From Salinispirillum marinum (GTDB lineage Bacteria > Pseudomonadota > Gammaproteobacteria > Pseudomonadales > Natronospirillaceae), in the NCBI RefSeq assembly GCF_042651565.1, contig NZ_JBHSDF010000003.1: a stretch of DNA of 64,000 nt. One strand, written 5' to 3'. Position 1 is the stretch's first letter. Every line of letters begins with the position of its first letter. A program made the translations under genes and the position numbers. The notes under the pieces were generated by a model. That model worked only from the letters and a program-made list of their open reading frames with translations. It was not told where the DNA came from and did no database searches. Shown piece by piece: positions 1 to 8,296 of the stretch.

Positions 1-318
1 TATTCATCACTGGCGCATATTCGCCAATACCCCATCAGTACGATCAAGATCGACCGCAGTTTTACTCAGCGGGTGTCCTTGGACCACGAAGCGGATTCCA
101 TTGTGCGCTCCATCATTAATCTGGCGCACGACCTGAACATGCAGGTGGTGGCTGAGGGCGTAGAGGATGATACGCAACTTAATTTCCTACTGGGTAATGG
201 TTGCGATCAGGTTCAGGGCTATTTGTTCAGTGAACCTCGCCCCATGTGGGAAGTACTGCAACTGATCGACAAAATACTTCTACCCGTTAATCTCAGTGGC
301 GTTCATACCGGCCAGTGA
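1..318 (+). CDS. EAL-domain c-di-GMP phosphodiesterase, C-terminal fragment
   Basis: Only the last 105 codons are in the window; the frame is open at base 1, so the gene starts upstream. The fragment shows late EAL-domain signatures: an IKIDRSF strand near the left edge and VAEGVED about 45 residues later, then QGYLFSEPRP near the end. The KID lysine/aspartate and the VAEGVE glutamate belong to the metal and substrate site of active EAL phosphodiesterases, which hydrolyse cyclic di-GMP. Domains upstream (PAS, GGDEF, membrane) cannot be seen. It converges with comM, 12 bp away, and an inverted repeat at 306-331 (GCCAG/CTGGC) could act as a shared weak terminator. Confidence 0.9.
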   Translation, partial: YSSLAHIRQYPISTIKIDRSFTQRVSLDHEADSIVRSIINLAHDLNMQVVAEGVEDDTQLNFLLGNGCDQVQGYLFSEPRPMWEVLQLIDKILLPVNLSGVHTGQ

Positions 319-330
319 GCCGCTGGCTGG

Positions 331-1830
331 TTATGTCGCTACGCCTAAGCGGTCCAATTGGCGTAAATTAAGCGCCTCGATCAGATGCGCTTTCGTGATG
401 CTGGTCGCGCCTTCCAAATCAGCTAGGGTTAAAGCCACTTTTTCGATGCGATGTTGGGCCCGTGCACTGAGCCGAAAACGTTCAGCCAGATCAATAATAA
501 GCTGTCTCTGCTCGGGAGCGAGCATGCCCAACTCGTACAACTCGGTTGACGTCAAATCCCGGTTTTGCTTTTGTTGGCGTGCTTGCTGACGCTCCCATGC
601 GCGCTGCACGCGTTCGCGCACGGCGGCGGAGCCTTCTCCCGCCGTCCTGCCTTGCAATACCTGTGGCGGAACGGTTGGCACCTCTACGTAGAGGTCGATA
701 CGATCCAAAAATGGCCCACTCAGACGACTCAAATAACGTTGCAACTGATCTGGGGTATAGCCCCGTGAACGCTGATCATTCGCGCCATAACCACCCGGCG
801 TTGGGTTCATGGCCGCAACCAACTGAAAACGGGCAGGGAAAGTCGTTTTGCGCGCCGCGCGGGAAATGACGATTTCGCCGGACTCCAGTGGCTCGCGCAG
901 CACGTCCAAGGTAGAGCGGTTGAACTCGGTCAGCTCATCCAAAAACAACACGCCATGGTGGGCTAGGGTTATTTCACCCGGACGAGGTACTGAGCCGCCA
1001 CCCACCAGGGCCGCACCAGAGCATGTGTGATGTGGTGCACGGAATGGCCTTTGCCCCCACTGAATGGCTTGCCCGGTGATGGATTTGATAGCGGCCACAT
1101 CTAAGGCTTCGGCGGTCGATAACGCGGGTAGAATACCGGGCAGACGACTGGCCAAAAGCGTCTTGCCAGTTCCTGGCGGGCCAAAGAACAACAAATTGTG
1201 GCCTCCGGCGGCGGCCACTTCCAACGCTTTTCGGGCCTGTGGCTGACCTTTGATGTCGGCCATATCGGCCGCGATATGTATCGCCTCCGGCCGCTGTGTG
1301 GGCACGGGCAACAAAGGGGCCTGTCCACGTAAATGGCCACACAACGTCAGTAAGTGATCGGCAGCAAACGCCTGACACTCGGTTAATAACCCGATTTCTT
1401 CTGCATTCGCACTGGGAAGTAACAGGGTTCGTCCGGCATTTTGCGCTGCCATGGCCGCCGGTAGAACGCCCTGTACCGGCCGTAATTCTCCCGACAACGA
1501 CAATTCACCCATCACTTCCGTATCACGCAAGGCAGCGGCGGGAATCTGCCCGCTGGCCACCAAAATGCCCAAGGCAATGGCCAGATCATAACGGCCACCC
1601 CCTTTGGGTAAGTCAGCAGGTGCTAAATTGATGGTGATACGACTGGCGGGAAAATCGAATTGTGCATTGATCAGCGCCGAACGCACGCGATCCTTGCTTT
1701 CTTTCACCGCGGTTTCCGCCATGCCAACGATAGCCATCTGTGGTAGACCACCCGACAAATGGACTTCCACGGTGACCAGCGGCGCTTCGACGCCAATAAC
1801 GGCACGTGTATACAGGGTTGCCAGAGACAC
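331..1830 (-). CDS. comM: ComM/YifB family Mg-chelatase-like AAA+ ATPase
   Basis: 499 residues, full length for the family. An N-terminal Lon-protease-like fold opens with SLATLYTRAVIG, the Mg-chelatase AAA+ core follows with Walker A GPPGTGKT near residue 217 and Walker B LFLDEL, and a C-terminal helical Mg_chelatase_C domain ends the protein. ComM is a hexameric helicase that promotes branch migration during integration of incoming DNA in natural transformation (known from Vibrio cholerae). comM close to ubiK and glnK-amtB is also seen in Pseudomonas, but here a binding-protein gene and a histidine-kinase gene are inserted. Monocistronic, with about 150 bp of noncoding DNA upstream. Confidence 0.95.
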   Translation of the reverse strand: MSLATLYTRAVIGVEAPLVTVEVHLSGGLPQMAIVGMAETAVKESKDRVRSALINAQFDFPASRITINLAPADLPKGGGRYDLAIALGILVASGQIPAAALRDTEVMGELSLSGELRPVQGVLPAAMAAQNAGRTLLLPSANAEEIGLLTECQAFAADHLLTLCGHLRGQAPLLPVPTQRPEAIHIAADMADIKGQPQARKALEVAAAGGHNLLFFGPPGTGKTLLASRLPGILPALSTAEALDVAAIKSITGQAIQWGQRPFRAPHHTCSGAALVGGGSVPRPGEITLAHHGVLFLDELTEFNRSTLDVLREPLESGEIVISRAARKTTFPARFQLVAAMNPTPGGYGANDQRSRGYTPDQLQRYLSRLSGPFLDRIDLYVEVPTVPPQVLQGRTAGEGSAAVRERVQRAWERQQARQQKQNRDLTSTELYELGMLAPEQRQLIIDLAERFRLSARAQHRIEKVALTLADLEGATSITKAHLIEALNLRQLDRLGVAT

Positions 1831-1977
1831 TTCATCATCCTTGTGTTGCCAAGATTAACAGCGGCCACAGTCTGTCCGTAACAAGCTGTGACTAGCGCGC
1901 AGACTAAAGGATGCAAGTCAGCGTGGCAATACACCCTAGGGGTAGGGTGCTGTTAACAACCGTCCCATCCGGTGCTT

Positions 1978-3228
1978 TTATGGCTGCGTCCAAACGGGCA
2001 AGGCATCGTCGAACAGTATGGGGCGCGCCCATTCCAGTTGTGGCTGTTGCCGTAATTGGGTGCGATAAAACGGTTGCCGTGTTTCCCCGTCAACCGTGAA
2101 TGACAATTCACCACGCGGCGTTTGCCAGCGCAGGGTTGTCATGAATTCCGCCACCGCATTAGGGTCAACGGAATCAGCCATCGCAATACCCTGCAACAAC
2201 GCCAGGGCTGCCGTCATACCGGCCACTACGTGATGACTGGGCAGGCGGTCATGCTCTGCCAACATGGTGCGCACCAGCCAGTCGTTCATCTCATTGGCAG
2301 GCAGGTCATAATAATAATAAGTCAGGCCCTTCAGCCCTGGTGAATCACGCAGCGGCACCAGCGCGGCCAGGTCAGGAAGCCAGAAATACATATTCGCCGG
2401 GTCAAATCCCACATCGGCATTCAACAAGGGCAGCCAATCCAACAACACTGGCCAACTGCTGGCCAAAACCGGCTCCGCCATGGTTTCTGCAACCGCCTGA
2501 ATCTCTTCGACCACAGTCGCACCACTGGCCCGTGGTGACACATTTAAGGTTGCTACGGAAAAGAAATCGGGGGTTACAGGACTCTCTACCGCACTCACCC
2601 AAATCAGCTCATCCTGCTCACTGCCCCAGTTGAACAGCGCAAAGTCTACATCTTGCCAACGGTAAAAGGTACGAAACGCCAGCGGGCTGTCCGCAATGGG
2701 CAATTCGTTGGCGGGGCTGCCCGGCACCAGCACCACCCGGTCATAGGCCGCGCCGTATTGCAGCGCCCTATGTGCACTTCGGCCCTGCACCGGCGCGATC
2801 CAAAACGCTTGCTCAGGCAGCTCATCCGCGTACGGCAATCGGTCGTCGTCACGCAACCATTCGTCCACCGGAACCGCCGACAATTCAACAGCGCGACCCT
2901 GCCACGTCATATCGCCTTCCGTGAGAAATTCGATACCTAAACGAAAGCCGAGATTTTGCTCTGCAGTATATTCCCGGAATACCGGGTCCTGATCATCCAG
3001 TAAAGCAATGCGAATCGGTCGGTCGACCCCGCGCTCAGGCGCAAGCTCTTGCGCCAGGCTTCCCGTTGCCAGGCCCCACACACCAACGCCCAACCCAACA
3101 CACAGAACAACCGCTGCACGCTTTGCCCGCTGCGCAGAAACCGCACTCGCAACGAAGGCAAAAAACGGGGCGAAAAAAAATGACGGTCGAACCGATTGCT
3201 GGTCGTCTCTGGGCGATTGTTGTTGCAT
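1978..3228 (-). CDS. periplasmic substrate-binding protein, type 1 (Leu/Ile/Val-binding-like)
   Basis: 416 residues. After about 35 polar and aromatic residues comes a signal-like segment (AAVVLCVGLGVGVWGLATG, near 38-56) and a probable cleavage site after SLAQ. The mature part starts IRIALLDDQDPVF and runs through LGIEFLTEG, the pattern of type 1 periplasmic binding proteins of branched-chain amino acid ABC importers (Peripla_BP_6). No permease or ATPase gene is adjacent, so this is an orphan receptor; ligand unknown. It is divergent from the hybrid kinase at 3337, but that kinase has no obvious periplasmic domain to receive it. No good Shine-Dalgarno sequence precedes the ATG and the N-terminus is long, so the start is uncertain. 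Confidence 0.7.
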   Translation of the reverse strand: MQQQSPRDDQQSVRPSFFFAPFFAFVASAVSAQRAKRAAVVLCVGLGVGVWGLATGSLAQELAPERGVDRPIRIALLDDQDPVFREYTAEQNLGFRLGIEFLTEGDMTWQGRAVELSAVPVDEWLRDDDRLPYADELPEQAFWIAPVQGRSAHRALQYGAAYDRVVLVPGSPANELPIADSPLAFRTFYRWQDVDFALFNWGSEQDELIWVSAVESPVTPDFFSVATLNVSPRASGATVVEEIQAVAETMAEPVLASSWPVLLDWLPLLNADVGFDPANMYFWLPDLAALVPLRDSPGLKGLTYYYYDLPANEMNDWLVRTMLAEHDRLPSHHVVAGMTAALALLQGIAMADSVDPNAVAEFMTTLRWQTPRGELSFTVDGETRQPFYRTQLRQQPQLEWARPILFDDALPVWTQP

Positions 3229-3336
3229 AATGTTGGCCAGTCTCTGTCAATGCTAAACGGTCGGCCAGTATAGCAGCATGGTCGCGTAGGCAACACGGCA
3301 TAGGAAACGCATACCAAGGAATGACGGTTAATTTGC

Positions 3337-5481
3337 ATGACTACCGTACTCATCACACTGGGCATACTCTGGCTAACCACGTTGGGCGTTGCTTTGTATT
3401 TCGCCGGTCAGTGGCGCGCCGCGCGCCAACAGGTGCGTACAACTGAGCAGCACGCCAACGTACAAGAAAACAACCTGCAGCGGTTCAAGCAACGCTACCT
3501 GCGCAAAACTCGCACGTTAGAAAAGACCGTCGAAATTCTGCGCGAACAGGAGCACAAGCTGCAACTGACCATTCAAGCAGCGGGGGCGGGTACGTTTGAC
3601 CAACTCCTGCTGGAGCGGCGCACCTATTGGGACGCACAAACCATGCGCCTGTTCGGGCTAGGCCATGAAGGCCGATGGATTGAAGCAGAACAATGGGAGG
3701 CATTGGTGCACCCGGATGACCGAGCCAGCGCCCTAGAGCAGATCCAAGCCGCCGTCAGCCAAGACCAAACACTGGATTTGGAATACCGGATTTGCCGTAC
3801 GGACAATTCCGTACGCACCATTCAGCAAGTGGGTTATGTGGTTCAAGGAACCGCCGGGCCGGTGCGGTTTTCCGGTTTATTTTTCGACATCACAGAACAA
3901 AAAGAACACGAAAGCGCTCTCATTCAAGCCCGCCAAAGCGCCGAGCATGCCGCGCAAACGAAAACGGAATTCCTGGCGAATATGAGCCACGAAATCCGCA
4001 CCCCCATGAATGGCATCATCGGCATGGCCGACTTATTGGAGGAGACACCGCTAAACCCAGCACAACGCGAACACCTCAAAGTGCTGCGCGACAGTGGTGA
4101 ACTGTTAACGACCTTATTGAATGAAATATTGGATTACTCCAAGCTCGAAGCAGACCGCGTGGCCTTGGAGCCGACGACCGTCGAATTAGACCCGCTGCTA
4201 GATCAGTGCCTTAAGCTGTTTAATAAAACCGCGCAAGACAAAGCTTATTTCCTATCTGCCTGGCGAGATCCACGCGTACCAGCACGGATTCATGCCGACC
4301 CAACACGGCTGCGCCAAGTATTAATTAACTTGCTGGGTAATGCCTGTAAATTCACCACCCATGGCTACGTTATGGTGTTTGTGGAACCGGTTGCCAACAC
4401 CGCCAATCAGCAGGGTTTAACCTTGCGGTTTCGGGTGAAAGATACTGGCATCGGCATCGCACCGGACAAGCGCGCGGGTTTATTTAATGCCTTTCAGCAA
4501 GCCGACGCATCCATCACCCGGCGCTACGGCGGCACTGGGCTGGGCCTCGCCATTGTCAAGCGGCTGGTTGCCCTGTGGGGTGGCGAAATTTCATTTCACA
4601 GTGTATTGGGCGACGGCAGTGAATTCGTATTTACCCTACCGGATGCCACTCCGCAGGCGCTGCCCGGTCCGGAAAAAAGTACCTTGCGCGTGCTTGTGGC
4701 TTCGCGTTTTACCGGCTTTGCCGACATTACACCTGAATTGACAACACGCTATGGCTGGACCATCACCCACACCCATAACAGCCTTGAAACGCGCGCCGCA
4801 CTGGAGCAACGTTTTGATGCCTTGGTGGTGGATGAACGCCTGCCCGGCGAAGCGGGGCACGACCTTGCCCTTTGGGCGGTGGCACGCTATCCAGACTTAC
4901 ATGTCGTGCTCAGCGGTCACGCCCGGCATTTGCCCGTTGACTTATCGGAGTCCTTATTTCAGCGCCTATCCTACCTACACAAACCATTTACCTTAAATGA
5001 GCTGACCGATGCCCTGGTGACGCAGCAGGTCGCGCCAAAATTACCGGTATCCAACACAGACACCCTGCCCGCCTTGGATTTGGCACACCTAAAGGTGTTG
5101 ATTGTCGAAGATAACCAGGTCAATCATCGCGTTCTACACGGCATGTTAGCGCGTTATAACATTCGGCCTGACTGGGCCGAGAATGGTCTTGATGCCCTCA
5201 GCCAATGCACAGAGACAGCTTATGACCTTGTTTTTATGGATTGTGAAATGCCACTAATGGATGGCTACGAAGCGACGCGACAATTGGTGGCACGCCAGGG
5301 AAGAACACCTTGGATCATCGGGTTGAGCGCACACGCCATGCGCGAACATATTGATCGCGCGCTTGCTGCCGGCATGCACCGCTACCTGACCAAACCCCTC
5401 AGAGCCCACGCCCTGCGCCACGAGCTGGAACGTTATTTAGAAAACATCGACGCTCCAACCACCTTAGAACATACGCTCTAA
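3337..5481 (+). CDS. hybrid sensor histidine kinase (TM-PAS-HisKA-HATPase-REC-REC)
   Basis: 714 residues. One membrane segment at about 3-23 is followed by a coiled coil (30-78), a PAS domain with its C-terminal FFDITEQK motif (80-190), a HisKA box with phospho-acceptor His218 (SHEIRTPMNG), an ATPase domain with DTGIGI and GGTGLGL, and two receiver domains. REC2 is intact (VEDNQVN, Asp635 in VFMDCEMP, LTKP lysine). REC1 keeps VVDERLP and the HKPF lysine but lacks the N-terminal acidic pair, so it is probably not a normal phospho-receiver. No HPt domain and no partner regulator are adjacent. The architecture is BarA/ArcB-like, but the signal cannot be inferred. The 3' end overlaps ubiK by 4 bp, convergent. 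Confidence 0.9.
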   Translation: MTTVLITLGILWLTTLGVALYFAGQWRAARQQVRTTEQHANVQENNLQRFKQRYLRKTRTLEKTVEILREQEHKLQLTIQAAGAGTFDQLLLERRTYWDAQTMRLFGLGHEGRWIEAEQWEALVHPDDRASALEQIQAAVSQDQTLDLEYRICRTDNSVRTIQQVGYVVQGTAGPVRFSGLFFDITEQKEHESALIQARQSAEHAAQTKTEFLANMSHEIRTPMNGIIGMADLLEETPLNPAQREHLKVLRDSGELLTTLLNEILDYSKLEADRVALEPTTVELDPLLDQCLKLFNKTAQDKAYFLSAWRDPRVPARIHADPTRLRQVLINLLGNACKFTTHGYVMVFVEPVANTANQQGLTLRFRVKDTGIGIAPDKRAGLFNAFQQADASITRRYGGTGLGLAIVKRLVALWGGEISFHSVLGDGSEFVFTLPDATPQALPGPEKSTLRVLVASRFTGFADITPELTTRYGWTITHTHNSLETRAALEQRFDALVVDERLPGEAGHDLALWAVARYPDLHVVLSGHARHLPVDLSESLFQRLSYLHKPFTLNELTDALVTQQVAPKLPVSNTDTLPALDLAHLKVLIVEDNQVNHRVLHGMLARYNIRPDWAENGLDALSQCTETAYDLVFMDCEMPLMDGYEATRQLVARQGRTPWIIGLSAHAMREHIDRALAAGMHRYLTKPLRAHALRHELERYLENIDAPTTLEHTL

Positions 5482-5726
5482 GCACGGTCAGCGTTCAGCA
5501 AATCGTCCACTTGTGCCTGCAGTGCCTCTAACTGCGCTTGTGCTTTGCGCAGCATGACTTGCTGTGTTTCAAACTCTTCACGTGTGACCACGTCCATTTT
5601 CGCCAACTGCGCTTGCAGCAATGCCTGAACATTGTCTTCGACACCTTCCCGCAAAACCTGCCCTTGATTTAACGCTTGTGTTAAACCCGCCATCAAGTGC
5701 GACTTAAAATCATTCCGGCCCATCAT
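5478..5726 (-). CDS. ubiK: UbiK (YqiC/BMFP family) ubiquinone biosynthesis accessory factor
   Basis: 82 residues from the ATG at 5726, chosen because GAGGAGG lies just upstream; the longer open frame adds a non-homologous N-terminus. The protein is an alpha-helical, amphipathic N-terminal half followed by a coiled coil rich in Gln, Ala and Leu (LRKAQAQLEALQAQVDDLL), the standard YqiC layout. UbiK binds UbiJ and assists aerobic ubiquinone synthesis in Escherichia coli; the family also shows membrane-fusogenic behaviour in vitro. It is divergent from glnK-amtB, as in Pseudomonas, so the 400-bp region to glnK carries both promoters. Confidence 0.88.
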   Translation of the reverse strand: MMGRNDFKSHLMAGLTQALNQGQVLREGVEDNVQALLQAQLAKMDVVTREEFETQQVMLRKAQAQLEALQAQVDDLLNADRA

Positions 5727-5870
5727 TACACCCTCCTCAGTTAGTGCGGACTCCGAGCCACGCACCGATAATGAACCTGCCAACCCACAAGACGCACCAA
5801 AGCACGCCATGGTAGATCGCAGATGCACAGCATTCACAAATAAAGCACCATCATCGCGCACTGATCAAAC

Positions 5871-5895
5871 TTTGCGCACCATATAGGTGCGCAAA
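5871..5895. promoter_or_regulatory. NtrC binding site (enhancer) for glnK-amtB
   Basis: A perfect 25-bp palindrome: arms TTTGCGCACC and GGTGCGCAAA around the spacer ATATA. Its core GCACC-N5-GGTGC matches the known NtrC enhancer consensus. It lies about 75 bp upstream of the sigma-54 promoter, a normal distance for an NtrC enhancer. A weaker half-like match (GCACC-N5-CGCGC) lies at about 5845-5859 and may be a second site. Confidence 0.85.
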
Positions 5896-5954
5896 ACCCC
5901 TGCCCGCACCCCTTTTAGCCTCACGCGCCCTGATTTTACGGCACTTTGACAAAG

Positions 5955-5971
5955 TTGGCACAGCCGGTGCT
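5955..5971 (+). promoter_or_regulatory. sigma-54 (RpoN) promoter of glnK-amtB
   Basis: TTGGCAC-N6-TGCT with the invariant GG (-24) and GC (-12) exactly 12 bp apart. Predicted transcription start is near 5982, giving a leader of about 140 nt before the glnK ATG at 6125. With the NtrC palindrome upstream this is a complete nitrogen-starvation promoter. Confidence 0.85.
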
Positions 5972-6124
5972 TTAGACACCCTGAGACATGCTCACATGTC
6001 CGGACTGGGGTCCGCGTTCGATCAGTGTATCAGCCACGCCGACCTCAACCCAATCGCTTGGAGCATTTTAGAACACCATGCTCAACCGAGTATGCAATCA
6101 AACAGTGAAACGGAGAAGGGTCCT

Positions 6125-6463
6125 ATGAAACTTGTCACTGCGATTATCAAGCCATTCAAGCTTGACGATGTACGTGAAGCCCTGTCTGACATCGGTGTGC
6201 AAGGCATCACCGTGACAGAAGTGAAGGGTTTTGGCCGCCAGAAAGGGCACACTGAACTGTATCGGGGTGCTGAATACGTAGTCGACTTCCTGCCGAAAGT
6301 GAAAGTAGAAATCGCTGTTGCCAGCGAATCACTGGATCAGGTGCTGGAAGCCATTACCAAGGCTGCCAATACCGGCAAAATCGGCGACGGCAAGATCTTT
6401 GTGTCGGCGCTTGAACAAACCATTCGTATTCGTACCGGTGAAACCGGCAACGACGCCATTTAA
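6125..6463 (+). CDS. glnK: nitrogen regulatory protein PII (GlnK)
   Basis: 112 residues, exactly the family length, from ATG 6125 (GGAG upstream); the longer open frame upstream is leader RNA. It has the N-terminal KLVTAIIKPFKLDDVR, the T-loop with uridylylation site Tyr51 (TELYRGAEY), and the ATP-binding B-loop TGKIGDGKIF. PII trimers bind ATP, ADP and 2-oxoglutarate, are uridylylated by GlnD, and GlnK plugs the AmtB channel when nitrogen is plentiful. Co-transcribed with amtB, 18 bp downstream, from the sigma-54/NtrC promoter. A paralogue about 87% identical lies at 8297. Confidence 0.97.
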   Translation: MKLVTAIIKPFKLDDVREALSDIGVQGITVTEVKGFGRQKGHTELYRGAEYVVDFLPKVKVEIAVASESLDQVLEAITKAANTGKIGDGKIFVSALEQTIRIRTGETGNDAI

Positions 6464-6481
6464 GGGTCAGGAGTACTTACC

Positions 6482-7735
6482 ATGGAAATGATGAATTATA
6501 TTTTTGAACTCCAGTACGCCATGGACACCTTCTACTTCTTGGTGTGTGGCGCTCTGGTTATGTGGATGGCAGCAGGCTTTGCCATGCTGGAATCGGGTCT
6601 GGTTCGGTCGAAAAACACCACCGAAATTCTGACCAAGAACTTTTCGCTGTTCGCCATCGCCAGCGTCATGTACATGATCGTCGGTTATGACATCATGTAC
6701 GGCGGCGGCTGGTTCCTGAACGGCACCGTTGGCCCTGCCGACGCTGCAGCCGTATTGGCCGCCTCTGCAGAATCCGGTTTTGCGGACATGGGTGAATACT
6801 CAGGCGCTTCCGACTTCTTCTTCCAAGTGGTGTTCGTTGCCACGGCCATGTCCATCGTGTCAGGTGCTGTTGCTGAGCGTATGAAGTTGTGGGCTTTCTT
6901 AGCCTTCGCCGTTGTCATGACTGGCGTCATCTACCCCATGCAGGGTGGGTGGACTTGGAATGGTAACTCTGTATTCGGTATGTTCGAACTGAACTATTCC
7001 GACTACGCGGGTTCAGGCATTGTACACATGGCCGGTGCTGCTGCAGCTTTGGCGGGTGTATTGGTACTGGGTCCTCGTAAAGGCAAATACGGCGCCAAAG
7101 GTGAAATCAACGCGATTCCTGGTGCAAACCTGCCGTTGGCAACACTGGGTACCTTCATCCTGTGGATGGGTTGGTTCGGTTTCAACGGTGGTTCTACCCT
7201 GAAGCTGGGTGGCATCGACGTGGCGAACGAAGTCGCTAACGTATTCGTGAACACCAACATGGCCGCTTCCGGTGGTGCCATTGCAGCGCTGATCGTTTCC
7301 AAGCTCCTGTTCAAGAAAGCGGATTTGACGATGTTGCTGAACGGTGCATTGGCTGGTTTGGTTGCCATTACCGCAGGCCCACAATGGTCTTCTGCCTTGG
7401 TTGCTACCCTGATCGGTGCGGTAGGCGGTGTATTGGTGGTCTTCTCTATCCTGACCTTAGACAAACTGAAAATCGACGATCCGGTCGGTGCCATCTCTGT
7501 ACACGGCGTCGTCGGTATCTGGGGTGTGATGGCGGTTTGCTTCAGCGGTGCCAGCTTCATGGGCCAGTTGGGCGGCCTGTTGACCATCTTCGTTTGGGTC
7601 TTCGTAACATCCTTGATCGTCTGGTTCATCCTGAAAGCCATCATGGGTATTCGGGTCACTGAAGAAGAAGAGTACGATGGCGTCGACATGGCGGAATGCG
7701 GCTTGCACGCTTATCCTGAGTTCACCAACAAATAA
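6482..7735 (+). CDS. amtB: ammonium transporter AmtB
   Basis: 417 residues with about 11 hydrophobic segments and no clear cleaved signal sequence. The two pore histidines sit in GIVHMAGAAAA and ISVHGVVGIWG, and the ammonium transporter signature falls around FNGGSTL. It forms a trimeric inner-membrane channel for ammonium that GlnK closes through its T-loop. It follows glnK closely in a standard glnK-amtB operon, and the transcript ends at a strong terminator at 7756-7781. Confidence 0.97.
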   Translation: MEMMNYIFELQYAMDTFYFLVCGALVMWMAAGFAMLESGLVRSKNTTEILTKNFSLFAIASVMYMIVGYDIMYGGGWFLNGTVGPADAAAVLAASAESGFADMGEYSGASDFFFQVVFVATAMSIVSGAVAERMKLWAFLAFAVVMTGVIYPMQGGWTWNGNSVFGMFELNYSDYAGSGIVHMAGAAAALAGVLVLGPRKGKYGAKGEINAIPGANLPLATLGTFILWMGWFGFNGGSTLKLGGIDVANEVANVFVNTNMAASGGAIAALIVSKLLFKKADLTMLLNGALAGLVAITAGPQWSSALVATLIGAVGGVLVVFSILTLDKLKIDDPVGAISVHGVVGIWGVMAVCFSGASFMGQLGGLLTIFVWVFVTSLIVWFILKAIMGIRVTEEEEYDGVDMAECGLHAYPEFTNK

Positions 7736-7755
7736 TCACGTGTATACGTGTGATC

Positions 7756-7781
7756 AAAAGGCACCTTCGGGTGCCTTTTTT
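7756..7781 (+). terminator. intrinsic terminator of glnK-amtB
   Basis: Stem AAAAGGCACC / GGTGCCTTTT (10 bp) with a TTCG tetraloop, ending in a T-run. It starts 20 bp after the amtB stop. Confidence 0.93.
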
Positions 7782-7877
7782 GTGGCCTGCCGTTCGGTTC
7801 CTGCTACACTCTCCAAGCGGGCGTTCATTGCCTTTCAGGCTAATTTGGCGCCGCTTATCCGTTGCTAGGAGTATTTC

Positions 7878-8240
7878 GTGGCCACCGTCCTCATCGTCGA
7901 CGACCATGCGTTAACCGTTGAATTCATTGCCGAACAGCTACACATGATGGGGCACCGCAGCCACAGTGTTGCCACCGGCGAAGCGGCTCTGGCATTGCTG
8001 GGTGCAGGCGACCAACCAGACGCCATCCTGTTGAGCCAAAACATTCCCGCCCAAGGCGGTATCGTCACCGCCCAACGGATGCGCGAACGTCATCAGTACG
8101 AACACGCCATCATCGCGTTGGCCGCCCACGCGGATGATATCGATATACCGGCGGGTATCGCGGCCGGAATCGATGCTTGGATTACCCATCCCATTGACAT
8201 AACGCAGTTCGTCAGCACATTGCAACGTTGGCTAAGCTAA
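7878..8240 (+). CDS. degenerate single-domain receiver (pseudo-receiver)
   Basis: 120 residues from a GTG start preceded by TAGGAG. The whole protein is one CheY-like fold (VLIVDDHALTVEFI ... SVATGEAALALL), but the key residues are gone: the phospho-acceptor position reads LLSQNIP (Ser53 for Asp), the switch Thr/Ser reads ALAAHA, and the conserved lysine reads ITHPID (His104). Only the N-terminal acidic pair remains. It therefore cannot be phosphorylated in the normal way and may work by protein contact. It lies alone between the amtB terminator and a second PII gene, 56 bp upstream of that gene and in the same direction. A link to nitrogen control is inferred from position only. Confidence 0.85.
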   Translation: MATVLIVDDHALTVEFIAEQLHMMGHRSHSVATGEAALALLGAGDQPDAILLSQNIPAQGGIVTAQRMRERHQYEHAIIALAAHADDIDIPAGIAAGIDAWITHPIDITQFVSTLQRWLS

Positions 8241-8296
8241 GCCCAAGTGCTATTGTTCAATCAACTCGTCATTATTGTTCTTCGCAGGAGTACGCT

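Noticed and set aside
974..1378. Long ORF on the minus strand inside comM
   Set aside because: It is a shadow frame of comM; its product has no recognisable domain.
1978..5481. Binding protein and divergent hybrid kinase as a receptor/kinase pair
   Set aside because: The kinase has only one membrane segment at the very N-terminus and no periplasmic domain to receive a binding protein.
7003..7689. 228-codon minus-strand ORF inside amtB
   Set aside because: It is an antisense shadow, rich in Pro, Thr and Ala, with no own start site; amtB is the real gene.
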